Below are positions 56,490-64,000 of a stretch of DNA of 64,000 nt, in pieces. A model generated the notes under the pieces. That model was not told the DNA's origin. It worked only from the letters and a program-made list of their open reading frames with translations, and did no database searches. Both the position numbers and the translations under genes were made by a program. Where the stretch lies: contig DDUE01000056.1 in assembly GCA_002344625.1 (NCBI GenBank), forward strand, positions 1-64,000, read 5' to 3'. Source of the DNA: Rhodocyclaceae bacterium UBA2346 (GTDB lineage: Bacteria; Pseudomonadota; Gammaproteobacteria; Burkholderiales; Rhodocyclaceae). How positions within the stretch are numbered: the first letter of the stretch is position 1; each line of letters starts with the position of its first letter.

Positions 56490-56565
56490 GCCGGCATAGC
56501 TCAGTTGGTAGAGCAACCGCCTTGTAAGCGGTAGGTCATCTGTTCGAGTCAGATTGTCGGCACCA
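56490..56565 (+). tRNA. tRNA-Thr (anticodon TGT)
   Basis: A 76-base tRNA with encoded CCA. Acceptor arms GCCGGCA and TGTCGGC pair with one G-T, discriminator A. The anticodon loop CTTGTAA gives TGT at 56523-56525, reading ACA-type threonine codons. D arm AGCTCAGTTGGTAGAGC and T loop GTTCGAGTC are intact. Confidence 0.97.
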
Positions 56566-56655
56566 CCGAAGCGAAGACTCCGGCAAGTTCAGACGGCCGC
56601 CCCCCGGTACGGCACCCTGCCGCAAGACGTATTCGACCGACGGGGCGATGTGACG

Positions 56656-57093
56656 CTAGATCCGGACTGCCGACACCGCCGCCCGCAGCGCCAGCAGATA
56701 ACTGTCGACGCCGAATCCGCAAATCTGCCCCTTCACGATCTCGCCGAAAACCGACACGTGCCGAAACGGCTCGCGCGCATGGATGTTGGACATGTGTACT
56801 TCGACGATCGGGCAGGTCAGAATCGCCAGCGCATCGCGAATACCATAGCTGTAGTGCGTCCAGGCACCTGCGTTGATCAGCACCGCGTCGACGCGGTCCT
56901 CGAATCCCTGGTGGATACGCTCGCACATCTCGCCTTCGCAGTTGGTCTGGAAGCTCTCGACCACCACCCCCAGTTCGGCCCCCAGTGCCTGCAGGCGACC
57001 ATCGATCTCGGCCAGTGTGAGGGTTCCATACTGGGCCGGATCGCGCTTTCCGAACATGTTGTGATTGATGCCGTGCAGCATGAGTATCTTCAT
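56656..57093 (-). CDS. aroQ: Type II 3-dehydroquinate dehydratase, divergent
   Basis: A 145-residue member of the type II dehydroquinase family of the shikimate pathway. MKILMLHGINHNMFGKRDPAQYGTL keeps the catalytic Arg (KRDP) and Tyr (QYG), VLINAGAWTHYSYGIRDAL keeps Asn, and VEVHMSNIHAREPFRH keeps His and Ser/Asn. Several normally invariant places differ: GINHN for GPNLN, NAGAWTH for NPAAYTH and SNIHARE for SNPHARE. The family call is secure; the substrate may not be dehydroquinate. ATG at 57093 starts the fold; GGGATC lies upstream. Confidence 0.85.
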   Translation of the reverse strand: MKILMLHGINHNMFGKRDPAQYGTLTLAEIDGRLQALGAELGVVVESFQTNCEGEMCERIHQGFEDRVDAVLINAGAWTHYSYGIRDALAILTCPIVEVHMSNIHAREPFRHVSVFGEIVKGQICGFGVDSYLLALRAAVSAVRI

Positions 57094-57274
57094 CTTTGAT
57101 CCCAATGTCGTTAATTCACCGCCGGCGCGGACCCGGCTCCGATGCCCCACACCCATGCGAGCGCCGGCCTGCCGCCCTTCACACTTCATTCTATCGGGGC
57201 AGCGCGAGACTGGGTAACCGTCTGGCCACCCGACCCAAACCTTTCGCGGCTGCGGCATTAACGGCCAGCCAATG

Positions 57275-57298
57275 AAAACGGCACCCGAAGGTGCCGTT
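57275..57298 (-). terminator. Rho-independent terminator after actP
   Basis: AACGGCACC, CGAA loop, GGTGCCGTT form a 9-base-pair stem whose minus-strand reading is followed by TTTTC. It lies 45 bases downstream of the actP stop. Confidence 0.8.
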
Positions 57299-57342
57299 CG
57301 TCCGCGAAAGGACTCATTCAGAACTCAAGTCCGGACATCCGC

Positions 57343-59013
57343 TCAGTGCGCACTCGCCGAAGCTGCGCCGATACCGGTTTGCGAACGCACGTACTGATCG
57401 TCGAAGCCGGCCTTGTCGGTCTTTGCCCGGGCGCTCTTGTCGGTCACCGAGAACAGCCAAGTGAAGAAGAACGCGAGCGGCATCGAGAACAACGCGGGCT
57501 GCTCGTACGGGAAGATCGCCTTCGGATTGCCCAGCACGACCACCCAGACCGCGTTCGACAGCACCACGAAGCTGACCGCCGACACCAGCCCGATCAGGCC
57601 GCCGAGCAGCGCGCCGCGCGTGGTCAGACCCCTCCAGTACATCGACAGGATCAGCACCGGGAAGTTGGTCGAAGCGGCGATCCCGAAGGTGAGGCCCACC
57701 AGGAACGCGACGTTTTGCTTCTCGAACATGATCCCGAGCAGCACCGCCACCACGCCGAGCGCAATCGTGGCAATACGCGTGACGCGCATTTCCTCGACGT
57801 CCGTTGCGGTCCCCTTGCGAATGACCCGCGCATAGATGTCGTGCGCGATCGCCGACGCGCCGGCAAGCGCCAGACCCGACACCACGGCGAGGATGGTCGC
57901 GAACGCCACCGCCGACATGAAGCCGAGGAACAGGTTGCCGCCCACCGCCTTGGAAAGATGCATCACCGGCATGTTGCCGCCACCAATGAGCTTGCCGGCG
58001 AGATTGCCACCCTCGTAGTACTCGGGGTTGGTGCCGACGATGACGATCGCGGCCAGCCCCAGGGTGCACACCACCAGGAAGAAGTAGCCGATGCAGCCGC
58101 TCGCCACGAAGACGCTCTTGCGCGCCTCCTTGGCGTTGGGCACGGTGAAGAAACGCATCATGATGTGAGGCAATCCGGCGGTGCCGAACACCAGGCCCAG
58201 CGACAGCGATACCGCGGTCACCGGATCGGCCAGCAGCGAACCCGGGCCCATGATCGCGATACCGTCGGCATGCGCCTCGACCGCCTTCTGCGCCATCGTT
58301 TCGAGGCTGAAGCCGAAGTGGCTCAGCGACATGATCAGCAGCACGGTGCCGCCGAAGAGCATCAGGCACGCCTTGATGATCTGTACCCATGTCGTCGCGA
58401 TCATGCCGCCGAAGGTCACGTAGATCACCATCAGCACCCCGACCAGGATCACCGCGGTCGAGTAATCAAGGCCGAACAGCAGCTTGATGAGCTGGCCGGC
58501 GCCGACCATCTGCACGATCAGGTAGAAGCACACCACGGTCAGCGAGCCGAACGCCGCAAACGTGCGGATGGTGCTCTGCTCGAGCCGGTACGAGGCGATG
58601 TCGGCGAACGTGAACTTGCCCAGGTTGCGCAGACGTTCGGCCATCAGGAACAGAATCACCGGCCAGCCGACGAAAAAGCCGATGGCGAAGATGAATCCGT
58701 CCAGGCCCTTGGCGAAGGTCATCGCCGACAAGCCCAGCAGGGTCGCCGCCGACATATAGTCACCGGCGATCGCGAGACCGTTCTGGAAGCCGGTGATGCC
58801 GCCGCCCGCGGTGTAGAAGTCGGAGGTGGACTTGGTGCGGCTCGCGGCCCAATAGGTGATGCCCATCGTGGCCACGACGAACACCAGGAACATCGCGATC
58901 GCGGTCATGTTGACCGGCTGCTTCTGCGCCACGCCGACCGCGTCGGCCGCGACCACGGCACCGCCGGCCACCAGGAACAGTACGCACAAAAGCGCATGAC
59001 GAAGTCCGGTCAT
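57343..59013 (-). CDS. actP: Cation/acetate symporter ActP
   Basis: A 556-residue SLC5 symporter importing acetate or related short-chain acids with Na+. The first 23 residues are hydrophobic as a signal-like helix ([18 protein letters not shown]), and [21 protein letters not shown] starts the core. [34 protein letters not shown] is the classic ActP signature. About thirteen helices follow. Its start overlaps the DUF485 stop by four bases (ATGA). With Acs at 49-51 kb it completes an acetate uptake-activation route. Confidence 0.96.
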   Translation of the reverse strand: MTGLRHALLCVLFLVAGGAVVAADAVGVAQKQPVNMTAIAMFLVFVVATMGITYWAASRTKSTSDFYTAGGGITGFQNGLAIAGDYMSAATLLGLSAMTFAKGLDGFIFAIGFFVGWPVILFLMAERLRNLGKFTFADIASYRLEQSTIRTFAAFGSLTVVCFYLIVQMVGAGQLIKLLFGLDYSTAVILVGVLMVIYVTFGGMIATTWVQIIKACLMLFGGTVLLIMSLSHFGFSLETMAQKAVEAHADGIAIMGPGSLLADPVTAVSLSLGLVFGTAGLPHIMMRFFTVPNAKEARKSVFVASGCIGYFFLVVCTLGLAAIVIVGTNPEYYEGGNLAGKLIGGGNMPVMHLSKAVGGNLFLGFMSAVAFATILAVVSGLALAGASAIAHDIYARVIRKGTATDVEEMRVTRIATIALGVVAVLLGIMFEKQNVAFLVGLTFGIAASTNFPVLILSMYWRGLTTRGALLGGLIGLVSAVSFVVLSNAVWVVVLGNPKAIFPYEQPALFSMPLAFFFTWLFSVTDKSARAKTDKAGFDDQYVRSQTGIGAASASAH

Positions 59014-59321
59014 TTGTAGGCCTCCTCGATGATTTCGTTCTGCAGTTCATCGAATTCGCCATTCGAACGGCTGACGTACCAGCCGGTGAGGAGCCACGAA
59101 CCGATGATGATGAAGGCACCGACCGGCACGCCCACGGTCAATGTGCTACCGCCCGAGATCGGCACGCGCAACACGTCGGGAGCGAACGCGACGATCATCA
59201 TCAACGCGTAATAGGTCACCAGCACCATCGCGGTGAGCAGCATCGCAAAACGGCTCCGCTTGTGCTCGAGTTCGGCGAAGCGTGGATTCGCCCTCACCTT
59301 CTTGTAGATATCCGCTGACAT
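59010..59321 (-). CDS. yjcH: DUF485 small subunit (YjcH)
   Basis: A 103-residue two-helix protein: [20 protein letters not shown] and [26 protein letters not shown]. The sequence [15 protein letters not shown] is a DUF485 hallmark. It is the small partner translated before ActP in many proteobacteria and may help membrane insertion or activity. The four-base overlap with actP indicates coupling. Confidence 0.95.
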   Translation of the reverse strand: MSADIYKKVRANPRFAELEHKRSRFAMLLTAMVLVTYYALMMIVAFAPDVLRVPISGGSTLTVGVPVGAFIIIGSWLLTGWYVSRSNGEFDELQNEIIEEAYK

Positions 59322-59404
59322 TGTTCAAGTCCTTGAAACGTGGTTGAAAATAACTCGCTATCGAGATGCCGGAACGATCGCCGCCCGCCCCGGCGGAGGT
59401 GTTG

Positions 59405-61036
59405 CTACATGTTCGGGTAATTCGGGCCGCCACCTCCCTCGGGCACTGCCCAGTCGATGTTCTGGGTCGGATCCTTGATGTCACAGGTCTTGCAGTGCAG
59501 GCAGTTCTGCGCGTTGATCTGCATGCGCGGGCCGCTCGGCTCCTCGACGATCTCATAGACGCCGGCCGGGCAATAGCGGGTTTCCGGTGCGTCGTAGAGT
59601 GCCAGATTGACGCCGACAGGCACCGCCGCATCCTTGAGGCGCAAATGACAAGGCTGCTCCTCGACATGGTTGGTGGCCGAGATGAAGACCGACGACAGGC
59701 GATCGAAGCTGATCTTGCCATCCGGCTTCGGATACACGATCGGCGCCACCTCCGAGGCCTTGCGCAACTGCGTATGGTCGGGGTGGTGATGAAAGGTCCA
59801 CGGTGCCTTGCCACGCAGCACATAGGTGTCGAGTGCACTGTAGACGAGCCCGCCCCACAGTCCGCGCTGGAACGAGGGCCGGATGTTGCGAACCTGATGG
59901 AGTTCGTTCCAGAGCCAGGTCTGCTTGAGCCGCTCGGGGTAATCGGTCACTTCACGGCCGGGCGCATCGGACTGCGACAGGTCGTCGAACAAGGCCTCGG
60001 CCGCGACGATGCCCGACTTCATCGCCATGTGGGTACCCTTGATCTTGGGCACATTCAGGAAGCCCGCGGTGTCGCCGATCAGGATGCCCCCCGGGAAGCT
60101 CAGCTTGGGCACCGACTGGTAACCGCCTTCGGACAACGCACGGGCGCCGTACGAGATCCGTCGTCCCCCCTCGAACGTCGGCCGGATGGCCGGATGGGTC
60201 TTGAAGCGCTGAAACTCCTCGTAGGGCGACAGGTGCGGGTTGGAATAGTCGAGCCCGACGACGAAACCGACCGCGACCAGATTGTCTTCCAGGTGATACA
60301 GGAACGACCCCCCGTAGGTATCCGACTGCAGCGGCCAACCGATGGTATGCAGGGTCAGCCCGGGTTGATGAACCGCCGGATCGACTTCCCACAACTCCTT
60401 GATGCCCAGACCATAGGTCTGCGGATCGACACCGGCACGCAGGTCGAAACGCGTGCTCAGACTCTTGGTGAGCGAACCGCGGCAACCTTCGGAGAACACC
60501 GTCTGGCGTGCATGCAGCTCGATCCCGGGCTGGTAGTTGGGGCCGTGCTCGCCGTTGCGCTCCACGCCCATGTCGCCCGTGGCGACGCCGCGCACCGAGC
60601 CGTCTTCATGATAGAGCACCTCGGAAGCGGCAAACCCCGGATAGATCTCGACCCCGAGCGCCTCGGCCTGCTCACCCAGCCAGCGCACCACATTGCCGAG
60701 GCTGACGATGTAGTTGCCTTCGTTGTGCATTTGCGGCGGTGTCGGCAGCTTGATCGACTTGCCTGCTGTCAGATACATGAACCGGTCTTCGCGCACGGCG
60801 GTGTTGAGCGGTGCGCCGCGCTCGCGCCAGTCCGGAAAGAGTTCTTCGAGCGAGCGCGGTTCGATCACCGCGCCCGAGAGAATGTGCGCCCCGACCTCGG
60901 AGCCCTTTTCGACCACACATACCGAAATCTCGCTACCCGCCTTTTCGGCGAGCTGCTTGAGCCGGATCGCCGTGGTGAGCCCCGAAGGGCCCGCCCCGAC
61001 GATCACGACATCGTACTCCATCGCTTCACGCGTCAT
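59405..61036 (-). CDS. Electron-transfer flavoprotein:ubiquinone oxidoreductase
   Basis: A 543-residue flavoprotein that passes electrons from ETF, fed by acyl-CoA dehydrogenases, to ubiquinone. FAD site [17 protein letters not shown] (about 10-26). [19 protein letters not shown] is the second FAD motif. The 4Fe-4S Cys come from YCPAGVYEI and [13 protein letters not shown] near the end, followed by [15 protein letters not shown], the usual C-terminus. ATG at 61036 has AGGAGA upstream. Beside acyl-CoA dehydrogenase and acyl-CoA ligase, it forms a beta-oxidation set. Confidence 0.97.
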   Translation of the reverse strand: MTREAMEYDVVIVGAGPSGLTTAIRLKQLAEKAGSEISVCVVEKGSEVGAHILSGAVIEPRSLEELFPDWRERGAPLNTAVREDRFMYLTAGKSIKLPTPPQMHNEGNYIVSLGNVVRWLGEQAEALGVEIYPGFAASEVLYHEDGSVRGVATGDMGVERNGEHGPNYQPGIELHARQTVFSEGCRGSLTKSLSTRFDLRAGVDPQTYGLGIKELWEVDPAVHQPGLTLHTIGWPLQSDTYGGSFLYHLEDNLVAVGFVVGLDYSNPHLSPYEEFQRFKTHPAIRPTFEGGRRISYGARALSEGGYQSVPKLSFPGGILIGDTAGFLNVPKIKGTHMAMKSGIVAAEALFDDLSQSDAPGREVTDYPERLKQTWLWNELHQVRNIRPSFQRGLWGGLVYSALDTYVLRGKAPWTFHHHPDHTQLRKASEVAPIVYPKPDGKISFDRLSSVFISATNHVEEQPCHLRLKDAAVPVGVNLALYDAPETRYCPAGVYEIVEEPSGPRMQINAQNCLHCKTCDIKDPTQNIDWAVPEGGGGPNYPNM

Positions 61037-61181
61037 TCTTGTCTCCTGGCTTTTGTTCGTGCGAGCCACCATGCCGATATCGGCGGGCGGCCGGCACGAT
61101 CGGGTCGAGCGCAACCCGGTCGGGCGCCCCCGCCGGGGGCATCCTACCGGGAATCCGCGGAGCGCCCACCCAGGTCTCTTG

Positions 61182-62969
61182 TCAGAACTGCGACTCGGCG
61201 AGCACCAGTACCGCGTCGGCGCCGTTCACGATCGCGTCGCGATAGGCGCCCGCTTCGGGCATCACGTGCTGAGCAAAGAACGCCGCGGTCGCGAGCTTGG
61301 CTTTGTAGAAATCGCCATCGTCGTCACCCACACGCGTCGCCGCGATGCCAGCCGAGCGCGCCATCAACCAGCCGCTGACCACCACCCCGGTGAGCTTCAG
61401 GAACGACACCGATCCGGCTGCCGCGGCCTGCGGATTGGTTTCATAGTTGTCCAGCAGCCACTGGGTCGCGTCACCCAGCGCGGCAATGCCACGGTCGAGG
61501 CTGTCGGCCAGCGCGGCGAGCCCCGCATCGTCGGCCGCGCGCAAGCGCGCTGCGCTCGCCGCGATATCGGTGAGCAGCAGACCCATGCTCTTGCCGCCGT
61601 CCTTGGCAGTCTTGCGCCCGATCAGGTCGTTGGCCTGGATCGCGGTGGTGCCTTCATAGATGGTGGTGATGCGCGCATCGCGCATGTGCTGGCTGGCACC
61701 GGTTTCTTCGATGAAGCCCATGCCGCCATGCACTTGCACGCCGTTCCAGGTCACGCCCTGCGCCATTTCGGTACACCAACCCTTGACCACCGGGGTCAGC
61801 AACTCGAGGCGGGCCTGGTTCGCGCCGCGCACGCCGGCATCCGAGTGGCTCTTGGCCCGATCCATGCAACCTGCCACATAGTAGGCGAGCGCGCGCCCGG
61901 CTTCGGTGCGCGACTTCATGTCCATGAGCATGCGACGCACATCGGGGTGATGCAGGATCGGCTTCTTTTCGCCCGACTTGTCGCCCACGATACGGCCCTG
62001 GATGCGCTCACGCGCATAGGCGAGCGCGTGCTGGTAGGCGCGCTCCGAGATCGCCACCCCTTCGAGGCCGACGTTCAGGCGCGCGTGGTTCATCATCGTG
62101 AACATGTATTCGAGCCCACGGTTGGCTTCCCCCACCAGGTAGCCGATCGCACCGTCTTTTTCGCCGAACGCCATCACCGCGGTGGCACTGGCGTGAATGC
62201 CCATCTTGTGCTCGATCGACGCGCACACGAGATCGTTGCGCGCCCCCAGGCTGCCGTCGGCATTCACCAGGAACTTCGGCACGATGAACAGCGAAATACC
62301 CTTCACCCCCGGCGGGGCGTCGGGCAGGCGTGCCAACACCAGGTGGATGATGTTCTCCGCCATGTCGTGTTCGCCCCAAGTAATGAAGATCTTGGTGCCG
62401 CTGACCGCGTAGCTGCCGTCGCCGCGCGGCTCGGCCTTCGAGCGGACCGCGGCAAGGTCGGATCCCGCCTGCGGCTCGGTCAGGTTCATGGTACCGGTCC
62501 AGGTTCCGGCGACCATGTTGGGGAGGTAGATCTGCTTGAGTTCGTCGCTGGCGTGGTGGGCGATGGCCTCGACCGCGCCGAGCGTCAGCATCTGGCACAA
62601 GGAGAACGACATGTTGGCCGACTTCCACATTTCGAGCACGGCCGTCGACACCGTCACCGGCAAGCCCTGGCCACCAAACTCGACCGCAGCCGGCATGCCG
62701 TTCCAGCCCGTCTCGCAAAACGATGCGTACGCCTCCTTGAAACCCGAGGCCGTGCTGACCACGCCATCGGCCCAGGTATTGCCTTCCTTGTCGCCGGACG
62801 CGTTGATCGGTGCCAGCACTTCGCTGGCGAACTTGCCGGCTTCGTCGAGAATCGTCTCGACCAGATCGACGCTGACTTCCTCATTGCCGGGCAATGCCGA
62901 AATCTCGGCGAGGCCGGCCAGTTCGTTCATCGCGAACAGCATGTCCTTTACGGGTGCGACGTAGTTCAT
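61182..62969 (-). CDS. Acyl-CoA dehydrogenase (long C-terminal type)
   Basis: A 595-residue FAD enzyme, longer than the usual 380-residue dehydrogenases. [21 protein letters not shown] is the FAD/substrate segment, [23 protein letters not shown] the middle domain, and [20 protein letters not shown] with the catalytic-Glu region [16 protein letters not shown] closes the core. The C-terminal extra helices match the family that includes 3-methylmercaptopropionyl-CoA and broad acyl-CoA dehydrogenases. The exact substrate chain is not inferable. It would reduce ETF for the downstream ETF-QO. Confidence 0.93.
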   Translation of the reverse strand: MNYVAPVKDMLFAMNELAGLAEISALPGNEEVSVDLVETILDEAGKFASEVLAPINASGDKEGNTWADGVVSTASGFKEAYASFCETGWNGMPAAVEFGGQGLPVTVSTAVLEMWKSANMSFSLCQMLTLGAVEAIAHHASDELKQIYLPNMVAGTWTGTMNLTEPQAGSDLAAVRSKAEPRGDGSYAVSGTKIFITWGEHDMAENIIHLVLARLPDAPPGVKGISLFIVPKFLVNADGSLGARNDLVCASIEHKMGIHASATAVMAFGEKDGAIGYLVGEANRGLEYMFTMMNHARLNVGLEGVAISERAYQHALAYARERIQGRIVGDKSGEKKPILHHPDVRRMLMDMKSRTEAGRALAYYVAGCMDRAKSHSDAGVRGANQARLELLTPVVKGWCTEMAQGVTWNGVQVHGGMGFIEETGASQHMRDARITTIYEGTTAIQANDLIGRKTAKDGGKSMGLLLTDIAASAARLRAADDAGLAALADSLDRGIAALGDATQWLLDNYETNPQAAAAGSVSFLKLTGVVVSGWLMARSAGIAATRVGDDDGDFYKAKLATAAFFAQHVMPEAGAYRDAIVNGADAVLVLAESQF

Positions 62970-63055
62970 CGGGTTGCTCCTTCTCGAATGCGTATGGATC
63001 GCGACCCGGTCGAATGCCGGGTCGCGGGCTGTAGTTCAGTACAACGACCGGGATG

Positions 63056-64000
63056 TCACTCGATCGCGGAAGCCGATTTCGCCTGCTGACGCAGCGCGAA
63101 CTTCTGGATCTTGCCGGTCGAGGTCTTGGGCAATACGCAGAACTCGACGAACTTGGGCACCTTGTAACGGGCGAGGTGTTCGCGGCAATGGGCGATGATG
63201 TCTTCCACCGTCACGTTGGCCTCTTCCTTGACCTCGATGTACGCAGCCGGCACCTCGCCCCACTTGGCATCGGGCCGCGCCACGACGGCCGCGGTCATCA
63301 CCGCCGGGTGGCGATACAGCACCTCCTCGACCTCGAGCGACGAGATGTTCTCACCCCCCGAGATGATCACGTCCTTCGAGCGGTCCTTGATCTTCACATA
63401 ACCGTCCGGATGCAGCACCGCCAAGTCGCCGGTGTGGAACCAGCCACCGCCGAAGGCCTCGTCGCTGGCCTTCTCGTTCTTGAGATAGCCCTTCATGACC
63501 AGGTTGCCGCGGAACATGATCTCGCCCATGGTCTCGCCATCGGCCGGTACCGGCTGCATGGTGAGCGGATCGAGCACCGTGATCGATTCCTGCATGTGGT
63601 AACGCACACCCTGGCGGCCGTTGCGCTCGGCGCGGTTGGCGATCGGGAGGTCGTTCCACTCCGGGTGCTTTGCGCACACCGAGGCCGGGCCGTAGGTCTC
63701 GGTCAAGCCGTACACGTGGGTAATGTCGAAGCCGATCGTTTCCATGCCTTCGATGATCGCGGCCGGGGGCGCGGCACCGGCGATCAGCGCCGACACCTTG
63801 TGATCGATGCCCGCACGCAGACCCGCCGGAGCGTTGATCAGCATGCCGTGCACGATCGGCGCACCGCAGAAATGAGTCACCTTGTGGCGGCGGATGAGTT
63901 CATAGATCAAGGGCACATCAACCTTGCGCAGACACACGTTCACGCCCGCGTTGGCCGCCATGGTCCACGGAAAGCACCAGCCGTTGCAGTGGAACATCGG
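63056..64000 (-). CDS. Acyl-CoA synthetase (AMP-binding), partial at the window edge
   Basis: The C-terminal 314-residue part of a fatty-acyl-CoA ligase; the N-terminal half lies beyond the right edge. VYGLTETYGPASVCAKHPEW and WFHTGDLAVLHPDGYVKIKD carry the adenylate motifs. RSKDVIISGGENISSLEVEE is the hinge and PKTSTGKIQKFALR supplies the catalytic Lys. It resembles medium-chain AlkK-type ligases. With acyl-CoA dehydrogenase and ETF-QO it marks fatty-acid activation and oxidation. Confidence 0.92.
   Translation of the reverse strand, partial: PMFHCNGWCFPWTMAANAGVNVCLRKVDVPLIYELIRRHKVTHFCGAPIVHGMLINAPAGLRAGIDHKVSALIAGAAPPAAIIEGMETIGFDITHVYGLTETYGPASVCAKHPEWNDLPIANRAERNGRQGVRYHMQESITVLDPLTMQPVPADGETMGEIMFRGNLVMKGYLKNEKASDEAFGGGWFHTGDLAVLHPDGYVKIKDRSKDVIISGGENISSLEVEEVLYRHPAVMTAAVVARPDAKWGEVPAAYIEVKEEANVTVEDIIAHCREHLARYKVPKFVEFCVLPKTSTGKIQKFALRQQAKSASAIE

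Noticed and set aside
57346-59019. Long open frame opposite actP
   Set aside because: Antisense shadow of a conserved gene, rich in His/Arg/Gln and with no ribosome site or domain.

Overview
High-GC (about 64%) bacterial chromosome, densely coded on both strands. The gene set suggests a respiratory betaproteobacterium, plausibly Rhodocyclales (Azoarcus/Thauera-like): CcoG for cbb3 oxidase assembly, ActP/DUF485, Acs, ETF-ubiquinone oxidoreductase, a DUF1631 protein, a PHA depolymerase and several c-di-GMP or two-component proteins. The assignment rests on protein resemblance only; there is no rRNA in the window.

Layout. 0-14.5 kb is mixed housekeeping: Na+/H+ antiporter, ACP phosphodiesterase, OB-fold protein, TerC-CBS-CorC membrane protein, CcoG, MocR regulator, DUF2249 protein, two small motility-like proteins (YjfB-like and FliD-like), DUF2126 protein, PHA depolymerase and a TPR-glycosyltransferase. 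14.5-31.6 kb is a large ter (tellurite/stress) island. It has a minus-strand arm pgpA-terC-terB-TPR/GT. A plus-strand arm runs terD, TerD-VWA, TerZ-like, ATP-grasp, PRTase, HAD, StiP/PELOTA PRTase, HpcH-like lyase, TerD-TerA fusion. A minus-strand arm holds VWA, TerY, PP2C and protein kinase, and a second plus-strand terD closes the island. The five enzymes in the middle overlap or abut and look like one biosynthetic unit, matching the Ter-associated pathway predicted to make a nucleoside-like metabolite. The TerD/VWA/kinase/phosphatase proteins would be its sensing and signalling partners.

31.6-41.4 kb holds a LEA-type lipoprotein, a membrane alpha/beta hydrolase, an NhaC antiporter, tRNA-Ser(GGA), a DUF4239 protein, an ArsR-nemA pair with a perfect palindromic operator candidate, and a diguanylate cyclase. 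41.4-51.3 kb is an acetate/solute signalling region: SLC5 symporter, histidine-kinase-like/DEDDh exonuclease fusion, response regulator, CbrA-like symporter-kinase, small membrane protein, terminator and acs.

51.5-64 kb holds class I fumarase, DUF1631 and HD-GYP proteins, tRNA-Thr(TGT), a divergent type II dehydroquinase, actP with its DUF485 partner, ETF-QO, acyl-CoA dehydrogenase and an acyl-CoA synthetase cut by the right edge. Together these favour growth on acetate and fatty acids through acetyl-CoA. I saw no CRISPR array, insertion sequence, integrase or phage gene.
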